A stretch of 64,000 nucleotides of DNA. It comes from Mugil cephalus (taxonomy: Eukaryota; Chordata; Actinopteri; Mugiliformes; Mugilidae). The notes under the pieces are model-generated. The model did not search any database. It had not been told where the DNA came from and saw nothing but the letters and a program-made list of their open reading frames with translations. Location: the NCBI RefSeq assembly GCF_022458985.1, contig NC_061779.1:17529001-17593000 (forward strand). The letters run 5' to 3'. The translations under genes and the position numbers were made by a program. This document shows positions 46,971-59,613 of this stretch, one piece after another. Position 1 is the first letter of the stretch, and the number at the start of each line of letters is the position of its first letter.

Positions 46971-49900
46971 ACTATTATGAGGATTGTTAATTTAATTACC
47001 GCTGTTACAAATTATCGCATAATTGTCAAACTTTTTCCGACTGCTGGTTTAATTATAGTTACGGTTGCGGCCAAGGTGCAGAGATCTCTGGCAAATTACA
47101 TATTCTCCTTTTTCTCGTCTCGGTGTGCTCTCCCCATCCATTTTCTGTGCCATCTTGCCCCGTAATAGCCATGGGAGATTAATTGGTGTCTTTTAGCCTC
47201 GCTGACTGCCAAGAGTGATGCGGTGGAAACGGCGTTCACATGACAGGGAAAATTGGACCATTTAGCTTTCGATCATGGCTCATATAGCGTCTGCGTCCTC
47301 CCAACTAATTACTGCGCTCTTATTAACTCAAACGGAGTTAGGCATCAAGACCCCCCCTCCCCCCTCTATTGGACGGCTCTGAATAACTGATAACATCAAT
47401 TAGGTATCAGAGCATCTGTCTGCATGTGTTTGTGTGTGTAAGTGTGTGGCCCACTGCCCTCAGGGCTCCAGCCCTTTCTGGCAAACAAAATGTGCTGGCT
47501 ATGTACAGTCCAGCAGGAGAAGATGGGCCCGGCCAACCATTATCACGTTATACAAAGACGGAGAGCTTCCTCAGCAACTCACAGTGGGAACAAGCTGCCA
47601 AATCAGTGTTATGAAACCTGAATCCCAATTTAGTTTGTAAGCCACATTATAGTGAGTCAAAGACACTAACGCCAAGGCAGCGGCTTTGGCACAGACAATA
47701 GTGGAGTTATTTTGTTTTTTTAAGGTTGTTTTTATTGTACGCACGTTGTGCACTGCGTGAGCTTAAGAGCCGGCAGTTTGTTGTGGCAGAGTGACGTCTG
47801 TCCTTACATGCCGCTTTTTGGGTGATTCATGTTCTCAGGCAGGAGAAGCACAGCGGCGGCTGGGTCTGGCGCGTGGCACGCTGCAATTGTGATGTCCGTT
47901 CGCGCAATTTGTAGCATCCACCGGCGTTCGCTGAGCCAAAAGAAAAGCATGTAGCTTGCATGTGTCTCGTGCTATTAATGTCACTTAAATTTGCAGAGGC
48001 GCACGCAGATAGTGCACGTGTGCATAAAATCGTCGGTTAGATGGTGCCGCCGAAGGCAGGAAGAATCATGGCCCTAGCATAAAGCTCTGGGCGTTACTAG
48101 TCTCCTGACAGGAGCTCATTTAGGGCTCGGAAAGGGTGAATATTTATAGCGTACTTAAGGGCATCTCTCAAGCTCCGGGCACGAACGAATCGTTCAGGGC
48201 ATCATATCTAAGCTTAATACACATTCAAAGCGTGAACTGTTGAGATTAAATTAAAATCTTCCCAGCCACATTTTTACAAGCGCCATCATACAGCGGTTTG
48301 AATTATTTATCCGGGTAATGATTGGTTATCATCTGTCTTTTTTTCGGTTCACGGATGCCCCCGGTGTTGTTAAGCTCGGCTCGGACTCGTTGGAGACCTG
48401 GGAAAAAAAAAATGTGTTGTCGCCAAAGTGAAAAGACGTGACACGTAGACACTTTGCATTGATTCTTTCTGACGGCCGGTGAGAAAATCCACAGCAGAAC
48501 CGAGGCCTGAATGTCAGTGTTATCAGCACAAACAAGCCCACGCAGATTATTCATCTTTAAAGCATCTTTGTCTGCAAAAACACATGTGTTCTACTAACAA
48601 GTGTTGTCTGTGTATCCAGCTGCTGACTGAATCAACTTATCGGTTCCATGTAACCCTGTTACTGATCAAGTACCTTACGACTGCACTTGAGATATGATAC
48701 TTAGAATACATAGAAAAATGTGTGTTTTATGTAGAAATATCTCCAAAGACATTTTTGTGTTTTATCTTATCTAGCTTTCTCTTCTGGCATTGTATTCGTT
48801 TTCCAAATAGACGCCCCCTTGAAAAGGAAGGGGCTTTCCCCTTCCCTCTTCACGTTATCATTAAAAGTATATGTTTCCTTTTAAGAACATAGCACAGTTT
48901 AAAACCTCACTGGGTCATTTTACTCCCCACCAGCTTTTGAGGGGTGCGCTTGTCCCGCCTGTATGACAGACACTCTCTTCTGCAGACCTTCCATGATACT
49001 TGCAATGATAGGGTTGGTGCTCAGCGTCCTCGCTTTCTAAAAGAGGCGCTGAATTACAGTTGCAGATAGGTAATTTGTCGAGGCGACCCGTCCTCCGCAA
49101 TTCATCGCAGATGAAGTGCGCAACTACAAGAGCCTGCCTCCGTGCCTGAAAGTGCATTTGCAGGTTGTTGTGCTGTAATCTTGGGGAAATTCAGCAGACT
49201 AAATAACCTCTATTACCATAATCTTGACTTAGATATTAAGATTTACAGCTCTTGTGAAAGAAACTGAGGAAGGACGTAGGTTTGCCGCCGCAGAAATAAC
49301 ATATGGACATTTAGGGCGCAGGAAAAGTTCCGCCTTTTATTAATTTGAGCGAATGGTCATTAACTTCCTTGTTGTGGTGGAAATGGAAGAGAAGGAACTA
49401 GCCATTTGACTGGTCATGCTAAAAGGACAGCATACCAGCACTTCTAAATATGACAAATTAAAAAATTAGATCTAATTTGTTCAGCCAGCACCCCCAAAAA
49501 ATGAATTACATCGTCGCCGTGAGGTTGCCAGGTAACCGGCGGAGACTCCAGCACATAATCTGTCGTGGCATTGGTGACACGGGTCTCTGATGCTGATTCT
49601 TTCCAGCCTTGACGCTAAACTAACCGAGCCACCTGCTGAGTTTAATTCTGTAGATTTACAGAAATGTATGTAAGTGGTCTGAGTCTTCTCAGCAGGAAAG
49701 AATCAACTTCTGGTTAAGTTGAGTTCTCCTTAACGTGAACGTCTTTGTTAGAGTGAGAGCTGGCAGGCGACTCCTTGGACCACCGGGACTGAAATAAGCT
49801 CTCCCCACCTAGCTCCACTGCCGTACACTCAGGAGCTTCTGCTAATTAATCAGTTGCTTGGCAACATCTGGCACGGACACGAGTTATGGCAAACAGTCTA

Positions 49901-51154
49901 AACACTTGTTACTTACACAGGAACGGGTGGAAGTTGAGTCTTTGTGCAGTCCATCATGCACTCACACAGTGTAAATACCTGGCAGGCCCGTATTTGAGTT
50001 AAACTTGACGTATTTAGTCCTCCTTTTCACCACGCTGCGCCAGATCACACGATTGCGGTTGGGCGATAAGCGCGCGGATAAACAGCGGCTTTTGCGGCTT
50101 TAAAAATGTTTTCCTCACATCCTCATTAATAGCACGCATCGCATTCAGGCAAAGCTTAACTACAAAGTAGAGATTTGCGGAGAGCACCTGCAATTATTAC
50201 AGAGCTACATCCTGTTTCCACCTTAAATCCTCAAGTGGCCTGCTTGTACCTGCAGGGACGTGGCAGTCATCCAGGAACTCTTGTTGTCTCACATTTTTCA
50301 GACTGTTCCCCTGGCATCTGTCTCTTTGCGAGAAAGAAAGAAATATTGCGCCCTCTGAATGACACTCGCTGACTCGTTTCGAACAATAGGCTCCTCACCT
50401 GCTATTTTCCCATATCTTTCACCTCGGAGCTGCCTCGGTGACACGGCGCGCGGCGTCTTGGGTGATTGCCGCTTTGTTTCTTTCACCGAGCTCAATCTAC
50501 TTGTACATTTCTCCGCGTGTGCCTGTCTTCTTCAGCCCCCTCGCTTAAGTTGTCATTTCGGGGGAGTGAACGGCAGACTCCCGGCCAGGCGGGGTGGCGC
50601 GTACGCGCTGCTGTCTCTATCAGTGAGCCCCAGAAACTCGTCCATCACAGCTCACTAAATAAATCAGGGATCCATTAATTGAATTTCACAGCAGTCATGA
50701 TGTGCAAATTAGAAATCAGGGAGCTCATTTTGTGTGCGCCGCTGTCACTGCATGGTACTGTAGTCACAAATATAATTATTTCCCCTCCTTTCTGCTTCGA
50801 ATCTTTGCCAATCTGTGAGTTTCCGTCATGTTTTTCTCATATTGGATCACGGATGGAGGAGTGTTATTTGCTCTGACGCAGGCCGGAAACAAGCCTGAAA
50901 CACCTGAAGTTTATCAGCAAGTGTGAAGGAGTGGAGAATAACGGTCAAGCAACAACACCTGAGGCTGCCTGCAGTCGATGTAGCACATCAGGAAGAAAGA
51001 AAACCCTCCGGTTACCCTAAAGCTGTAAGTCATGGGGTTAAGACAGTCTCGCTCTGAATCAGTCAGCTAGTGGGGTACGTCGTGGACATTTCGACCACTG
51101 TGACAGTTTGAAAAAGAAAGAAAATTATCGGCAGGCATCGCCCTTGTCATTTAG

Positions 51155-51210
51155 CCGTCTGTCCGTCCATCCGTCTGTCCGTCCATCCGTCTGTCCGTCA
51201 GTCCATCCAT
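51155..51210 (+). repeat. Tandem repeat of a 16-bp gtctgtccgtccatcc unit
   Basis: About three and a half imperfect units in an otherwise unremarkable stretch. Confidence 0.85.
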
Positions 51211-54200
51211 GAGGCTGTCAGTTCAGGCGCTTTGCTTGCTCTTTATTTATTTTACCTTTCTGCTGAGCACAGCAGCTGCAGTGAATGTGAGCCATCCGGC
51301 CGACAAAGCACTGATTAATTGCCTGCAACAAGAAAGAGTGAGAGCAGCAGCGGCAGCGGCAGCGGGAGGAGCATTAGAGATGGACACTGAAGGAGGATAG
51401 CAGGGGAATAACTGTCGGTGCAAGCACTGACAAGTCCAACTTGAAAATGTGGATCAACTCACTCTTCGGCTAAATAACTGTGTGCCTCCCGATGTGTGTG
51501 TAAACACTTTCAGTGAGGCCTGTCATGTGTATTTTTTCCAGTGTTTGTTTCTTTAAAACCTACAGGTACACCAGTGTTTTTTTTTTCATTACACGTGTGA
51601 GTGCGGCGTGTGCGCTGCGCAGCGCGGCACTTGCGGGCATGACAGCACTCTCCCCGAAGGAGGCCGCATGTGTGACACCTCATCGGCCCGGCTGTATTTG
51701 AGATAAGTGAGGAATCGATACTTATTGATTAGCGGAGCTGCCCCGGGAAACTCTTCCCTTTTTCCCTCGCCTGCTTCGCCTGAGCAGCGTGCAGAGGGCA
51801 GATGGCCCTTACCCAGTGGTGCTCAGCACATGGGACGTGTTTAGTGGCCCAGACGCAACCTCTCCACAGGACTCAGCTGTGTCCTGCCGCCTCGCCAACA
51901 GACGGACAAATTTAGATTCCCGCGCAGACGCACATGTTCTGCCGTCACTCATATGAAGAGCTGTTAAAGACTAAAAATGGCGTGACTTTAAAGAATATTA
52001 GGACTTAATCTTTATGAACAGAATATTTGATTTGAAGGCGTTTCGTCGCTCATCCGAGTGGCTTCTTCAGTTCCAAGGAAACTTCTGTCCGCAAGAACTT
52101 TTGACCCCTCTCAGTGGCTCCATTAAAGCACCATCCATAGGGACAAAGGGACAACCAGTCCTCCGCTCCATTAATGTGAATTAGTGGCACCAGTATCTGG
52201 TTTTACAGAAACAAGTCAAGCAAGTTTCTGATGGCTTTACCCGCATAGTTTCCCATTTAAGCCTCCACTTCCCACCAGTCTCTTAGAAACGAACAAGCTG
52301 GGATAAGGGGCGAAAAACCCTGCAAGTCCATTTGTATTTTTTAAAACACCTTTTGGATTACCATGACCTGGACGACTTCGCAGACACGCTGCACATATTT
52401 TAAGACAAACAACACTTTCTATTTTTTCACTGCAGAGGCTGTGCGACCTAATCTTTACTCCTCTGGGTGATCTGCTGTAACTCGCCGCTCGCTGATGCAC
52501 CGTTACGCTCAGCGAATCTTGACGAGGGAGGAAATGAGCTCAGGTTTCCCACAACCCGACACTCCTCGGTTCATAGCTGTTTTTACTGTCGCAGTTCTTT
52601 GACTGTTGCGCTGACGGTGGTCATAGCTCCACTATGTGCACTGGTTCTTCTTTTTTTTTTTTTTTGTATCCCAACCTGTGGCGTAGTTAGCAGCCCTGCT
52701 TTTATTATTATTTCAGAGGACACAGTGGAGTCAGTGCATCTGAACGTGCTCAGAGGAAGAAGGTGTAGACAGTAGACTGTTTCATTTAAATCAATCATAA
52801 CAACCATTCTACTGCTTTAATGAAGTTGCTGCTGCAAAGGAAAGAGAACTAGTTCCATGTGGGTGACGCACATAAATGTACGATACCAATATGTTCCCAT
52901 CTGTACCCGATATCTCTGTTTACATTTGTAATCCAGCAAATGAAAACACTACTTGTGACTTCTGATGCGGCATGACGGAGAGTATTTGTTTTTGCTTGGG
53001 TTGTTTTTTGAACACGCTGTAAAGTGACAGCCCCAAAAGGCCTCTAAGGACAGATAATTTGCGGACGTGAAATGCTGGCGCAGCCCGTCAACTTCCACGT
53101 GATGGCTGCGCGTTCTGCAGGCTTCATCAATCAGAGGCCGATCCATCACGTTACTACAGAGTGCGTCGTGATGTCACAAATGAATGAATAAGGCGGAGCG
53201 TCTCCTCTCTCAGATGTCTCCCCGTTCCAGTTCCAAGAGCCCGTTTATTTAATTATTTATTCGAGAGGAGAAAAGAAAACCAAGCGCCGCTGTGACAGTT
53301 CCCCGTTACGCTTTGGTTACGCACTCATTCTACTCGCTCGCTGGATTTACCGCGAGCACACACGACTGAGCGCGCAGACACAACATTCAACGTTCATGAG
53401 GTATTTATGGAGAATAAAGGAGTGACTAAGCTGGCTAAGTTCTGCATAAATCCAGGATTTCACAATCGCTTCCTGTATTTGAGTTGTTGTGCTCAAGAAA
53501 GACAGAAAAAAAAAAGAAAAAAAAGAAAAATTCCCCTTGAGAGGCAGAACTTCTCATGTAAAACAAATAAAGGAACTCGCTGGGGCAGTAATGATGCTTT
53601 GATTATGGGAACAGCTGAGTGGATATTGCAGATTTTGCACAACCTTGAAGTTTCAAAAGCTCCCTGTCCAAAAATAGCCCCAAGCGGAGCAGATGTTCAT
53701 ACATAAATATATGCGCTCTGATGTCAAATGCTGGATCACATGTTGCCTCCCTTTTCTGGAATATCTAAGTTTGACTTTTTTACATAATTAAGTACTTTGG
53801 AGGTCACTGTGTGTCATCTGGAGGGTAGGATAAACAGTATGTACTGTGTGTTTTTTTTTCCAGGCTTGTGTTTTGCATGAATCTCAGTTCAGTGTGCTGA
53901 CTCAGCATGAAAAACTACATCTGGGTTTGTTATATTTTCTTAAAAAGAGACTTTTTTTCCTACCGGGGCGGCGTGCTCCGTACTGCAGTGTGTGCCCTTT
54001 TCTTTCATTAGGAAGCATTATTAATGCACGGAACGCAGCAAGAGAAATGTTTACTGTCTCGAATTACAGCATCGTTTGGGGACATCAGTGTTGTCCTTGA
54101 GGACTTCTCGTCATCCAGAATTATTCTGGTCCTGGAGGCTTTCTCACTGCCGCTCACATGACCCTCGCTGGCCCCCAGAAGATGCTCGCGACCCGTTTGT

Positions 54201-57200
54201 CACACTACTCTGCTTTCCCATCAGACGCAGGATATGTGTGTCGGCGCGGGGGAGGACCGCTTGCTGAGACGTCCTGAATATTGAAAGTCCCAGCAGATGT
54301 TGCGGTTGCAGCTTGTACAGTAAATGTCATCGGATTCTGTGTAAAACAAACAAACAAATAAATAAATAAAAGGTTTGGGCTTGTGTCATATCCGCGCAGT
54401 AATTAAAACTGCATGTCACGCCAGACACCGAAGACGTCTCTGCAGTGGAAAGCGGGGTCGTCGCCGTCGGATGATTTTCCCTTTTATCTCACCCCAGCAC
54501 TTATCCTGAAGCGGTGCCTCATGAACTGATCTATAATCTCCGTAATCAGCATAAATACATGGCAGGGTGATGCTTTGCACTTGAGAAGATGAAACCGGGA
54601 GGTCCTGCACATCGGGACTGTTGATGTCAGCACACGTGACGGCCCTTAATGAGTGTTGTATGTTGAGGAATGACAGGTTATTTGTTGTAATCGCGGCAAA
54701 GCGGAGCTCGGATCCCGGATCAATGTTAAGTAGCCTCTCATCTTAATTAATAATCTGCTCCATTACTTAAATGACACAGTGGTGTCTTTTGAGTAATGAC
54801 AACAGAGGCCGTCAATAAGGAGAGCCCGCTCCCGTTATGTGCGGATGATTTAACATCCAGTGTGTTTACAGTAGGCTTTTGTAGTGCTTACTAAGTGCAG
54901 AAAGCAATTAATAAAGCAGGTTATGAGGCAGGGAGAGCTGGAGGGAGATAAGCTAATTTCATTATGTAAACACAGAGGTCCTTGTCTAAACCAATAAGGC
55001 CTGAAGACTATATTGAGGTAAGATTAAGATGATTATATTGGGTTAAATATTTAACAGATAAATTCGTCTTGAGAGGCTGAGCTCGGGTTGTGATGTTGGT
55101 CTTACCACTTGTGGTTTCTGACCTCAGTCTGCGGAGAGTCAACCTTTTAAAGGCACAAATAAACACTCAACACGCTGAACCCAACTCTGTTATTTTTACG
55201 CGTCAAAATAAAAGCCAGGCAGTCTGGGAAAAATAAAGGACTTCTTTATTTATTTATTCTTTTGCCACAGTCGTACTGCAATGAATTTCTTCTCACAATC
55301 ATTACGGCGCACGCAGGCCACTCTCGACATCCTCTAATTATGAAGTAGCGTATCCTCTCATTCAGGTTTAATGACATATATCACTGGTGGAAGGCTCATA
55401 AAACTTGGAAAGAAAAACACTTGGACGCCGCCCAGAAATGCAATGGATCCAGTGAGGTCATGATTGTGGTGAACAGAGAGCCATTTGTGGGTTGGGTTTT
55501 TGTCAGGATGTGACTAGCAGTGATTCAGGGAGGCGTGTTTAATGATTCAGAGGTGAGCCGTGAGAACTACACCTCCCTTCAGGGTTCTTTTTCCGCAGTC
55601 TTTCAAATCCTAGGGAGCTGTTCCTATCATCCGCGCTGCTACCTCGGCACTTCTACAGCTACAACTGCATTAAGTGTTTTACCATTTTTCCAAAGCTGCG
55701 TATTAACCTGGTCTGCTGACTTGACCCTAATGGCTGCACTGGTTTGTGGCTTATGCATGCCAGTCAAATGATTCTGTGTATCGAAACTGGAGACACTGAT
55801 GACAGCTTTTACACATTGCAAATGTCTGAGGGATGGATTACACAGGGCAGTACAGTAGGAAGTTATTGTTTTGACTTGTGCGAAGCTGAACGGGTCAATG
55901 AATCAATGAATATTTATCCCTCTGCAGTAGTGAGGTGATCAAGTTACTACATAAACAAACTACTGATTTGAAAGCGCAGCGTTCAGGCTCTGGGTTGGCC
56001 CTTTAACCACTTGTGATTGCGGCGGATGGGAGGTTTGCACAGAGGCCGAGTTGCTCCGGACCGAAGACGAGAGTCCTGCCCTCTTGCCTAGTGCAGACAG
56101 GCACGGGGGCTACTGCTGAGCTGGCTCCGGAACAAAGCCCTCCAACAGCTGCTTGATAATCTGCAACCATTAATTACATTGTGATGCCTCGAGTCAGGCC
56201 TGCGTCGCTGAGCCCTCGCCTTGCTTAGCATGGAGCAATTACGTAAGAATGCGTTGCGCAACGTTCAGACACAACACTGTATGTCTTAATAATGATAGCT
56301 CTTATGCATTCAGGCGCCGAGCCTTTTTCGGGGGCACGAATTAATATTTAACGAGTTGCAAAAAAGTTGGTATTAGGTTATTCTGCTGAGTCAGTGTTAC
56401 ACTGGGTTACGGCTTAGTGTGATACTTGGTGGGTCCCGGAGAAATCAGTGCATGACAAAGCGTTAATGTCACGAGATTTGTTTGGCATGTTTCTCCATTC
56501 ACTTTCGCTTCCTGCTGCTCAGTGTGCCGACTTCGCGCACAGCGCCACATGCGTGTCCTGCGCTAGCGCTAGGCTGCCCCTCGCAGAAAGACAAACACAG
56601 CTCGCCGCTCTCAGTTAGGCTCCCACTTCAGTTAAATGGTATTGGGCTGTTTGAGTGCGGATGATAAGCTATAGCTCAGTGAAGCATCCTGGCAACTGTG
56701 GGCTGCAGTTGAGAAATGTCTGCTGCTGCCAAAGGAAGAATTATGGGACCCACAGTGCTTGACTCTCTGTTATGTCAATACTGTCAGGCCCAGGAAACTG
56801 AACTCCATGCAAACTTGCATATTGATTAGGGAAGCTTAGGATGCTGGGACAAAAAGTTACCTCTTTTAGGGCTTCTCTGGAAATGTTTTAATAGGAACAC
56901 ATTTGATTAATGTGTCTGTTAATCCAAAGTGCAGTGTGTCACATTTCATATCAGCCTAGTCAGGAATAGATAGAAGCAGTGGCTCCATTTTATTTATTTT
57001 TTCTTCTGAACGCTATCATGATAGAGAGTGGGCACGCAGGCCCATGGAGCAGATTTTGCAATGACTATCTCTGGATTTCAGACACGACCTCACTTTCAGA
57101 TCCCACGGGTATACAAAGACATACCAGTATCAGGCTCTAATCCAATTATTTCCACCCTCATGAATCTTCATTCATAGATTCTCTGGGAAGGATCAAATAC

Positions 57201-58031
57201 TTGTGAACGGAGTGTAAGCAGGTAGGATACCTATATCATAGCGGAAAAACATTTTAACTGATCTGCCAGAAAGCCAGCCTATGCAGTCCACCTCAAATCA
57301 ATAAGAGGTCAAATTTAATGGCACATGAAGCTCGGACTTTCAAACAATCTGCCTTTTTGTGAATCACTGTCCTGCTACCTGCAAAACAAGCACAGCTTTT
57401 GTGTGTCTTGGCACCAAAAAGTTGTCATTCTGCCCCAGGTAAGTAGAATACAAAGAGCTCAGTGTTTGACATCTGACCATCCCTGGCACCAGTCCCTGAC
57501 TGCTTCCTTCAGAGTCACTCTGCAAGCGGATCGCCTGGCATTTGGCAAATACAGCATGTCCACTTCGCACCGCCACATGCTCGTTCAAAAATAGTGGCCT
57601 ACCATGTGTCCAGAAAACAATGCAACACAGTGCAACAACAGGCCAGGCACGGCGGTGTTGGATGACTTGTCTTTGTACGCTGTGAAAGGCTGATGCTGCA
57701 GTTTCATTGCACAATGACAGAAGGTGGAGAAGACGAACCTAAAGGTGGAGTTGAGCGTTTCCGTGCCTCAGTAGACTTTTGTTTGCGGCGGCAGAACATT
57801 TACTCGAGCAAAAGTAATTGTACACAAGTAAAAGTGCCTTTATGAACGTAACCTTATGGTGAACATTCCACATACAATGTGTTTCCATTTGCACAGGTGC
57901 AAAAAAGTACAGGCACAAAGTTCCCTGAATCAGCTTTATGATATAAAGCTATAAATAAAACTAAAAGCAAAGGTAAACATTTTCAGTAGAGTAAAGATCA
58001 AGAAGGAGAAATAAATACTAGATACACACAC
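51211..58031. other. Gene-poor interval, second part
   Basis: No coding exon recognised. At 52035-52080 lies a repeat-like motif (ctcatccgagtggcttcttc) related to one at 19740. The stretches 50640-50780, 54670-55010 and 56140-56350 are AT-rich and could be regulatory, without proof. Confidence 0.35.

Positions 58032-58101
<70 letters not shown>
58032..58101 (+). repeat. (TAGA)n microsatellite
   Basis: About 17 uninterrupted tetranucleotide units. Confidence 0.97.
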
Positions 58102-58909
58102 CTTAATTCATCTCTATGACTACTACTACTACAGGAATATATACACTGTACAACTATAAAAATAAACAATAGGTTAATTGAACTGACATTATTGCACATT
58201 GTGGTGTAGAAACAATTAGCTCTCTGTATAACAGAGACTCATAGAGAGAGGCTGGGTTGAGGTTAGCATTATTAATTACTTTCAAAATTAACGTTTTACA
58301 CAGTGAATAGAATAACATGATTTTAAAAACATCCTTAAATCAGTGGTTTCCAACCTTTCTTTCTTACAAATATCCAAGAGGGTCATAGTCTGAGTCATAT
58401 TTCAGATGTGTTTGAACCAAATAGTGATTTGTCCCTTAAAATTTCTCGCTTGATTTAATCTTGGTAATAATATTAATAATAACAATTTAGAAAGAAACGG
58501 CACAAAATGTTCTTTAGATGCTTCAGTGTTAATAATCACATGTAATAAAACATTTTTATTAGTGAACAAAAATCTACTTCAAGCTTTTAAAAGCTGGTAA
58601 AACTTATATAGTTTTTACTTTGCTGTATTGACACTTTTTCTTAGGCAAAACAACAGAATCATTCTTCCGTCACTGCCAATCTATGCCTCAGAAGCAAGGC
58701 TGGATTAGTCACCACCAGACAAACCGAGAAGTAACTTCCCTTGTAACCAGAAAACTTCAAGTCATGTTGTGTAGCGTCTGGTTTGTGATGATGTAATTCA
58801 TCATTTGTTAAAGCACAACATGACGTGATAAAAGCTTTAAAGTGATCCATGCTGCTAACTGGATTATGAGGTCTGTCTAATTTTACGATTTTAGATTTCA
58901 TGCAGCGTA

Positions 58910-59211
58910 CACCAATTAAGCATAACATTATGACCACCTTCCTAATGTTTTGTAGATCTCCTTTGTGCCTCCAAAACAGTTTTTGCCTAAACCATTTGTG
59001 TATGTGTGTGTGTGTCTTTGTCAGACTGTATCCCGCTGGGAATGACTGCTGCTATAAAGGTGTGTCATTGCTATGGGGTGGGGGTGCCTGGTCTGGTGTG
59101 GGTGTGTGATGAATGCCAGGTCCAAAGGTTTCCCAGCAGAACACTGAATTGTTTGAATTGGAAGAACACACAAGATGGTCAACTTCTCCCGTCAGTGGTC
59201 ATAATGCATGT
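58910..59211. mobile_element. Internally deleted Tc1-like copy upstream of plekha5
   Basis: Left end accaattaagcataacattatgaccacc; right end gtcagtggtcataatg. The inner scrap tttcccagcagaacactga matches the same Tc1-like family as 11090-11849 and 29788-30080. No transposase frame. Confidence 0.65.
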
Positions 59212-59519
59212 ATGTAAATAAATAAATATCTGGTGTGGGGGGCAAAAGGGGGATAAAAAGGAGCAGCAGATCAATTTTTTTAGGGGTCCCCCGAGAGCCA
59301 GTTAATCCATCCCTGCCCCCACGTTTGATGCCTCTTTGTTTAGAATATAGCCTACACAGCGACGCGAAATGGCACAAAAAAACACAGGCAACAACGCAGA
59401 AAAAAACAATACAAAAGTTTCAATACCGTCCATATATATATTTTAAAAAAAAAACTTTAGATATGCCGAACAAGTCGTCTCCTATACCTATGAATGGACT
59501 TCACCTGTCTGCCCCCCCT

Positions 59520-59613
59520 CCCCCTCCCCAAGCCATCCGCCGTTGCCAAGGTTTCCGTGTACGCGCTGCCCGTGAGAGCGGAGCCGCGCGATTGTCATAC
59601 AGTAGTGCCAGAC
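59520..59613 (+). promoter_or_regulatory. plekha5: plekha5 5' UTR/promoter-proximal GC-rich region
   Basis: A locally GC- and CpG-rich patch immediately upstream of the start codon. The start itself reads gacATGGCGGCGG, which resembles a YY1 or TISU-type start element. No TATA box. Promoter role is inferred from position. Confidence 0.45.

Larger units (their letters stand above)
43720..51150. other. Gene-poor interval, first part
   Basis: No exon with protein similarity was found on either strand. Several stretches (about 45170-45400, 45690-45960, 46790-47420) are AT-rich with TAATTA/ATTAAT-type motifs and look like possible conserved non-coding elements; this is inference only. Confidence 0.35.

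Noticed and set aside
48915..49157. 80-codon frame with several cysteines on the - strand
   Set aside because: Cysteine spacing fits no domain I know and there is no supporting splice or family evidence.
51155..51210. Possible CRISPR-like array
   Set aside because: A simple 16-bp tandem repeat without spacers in a vertebrate genome.
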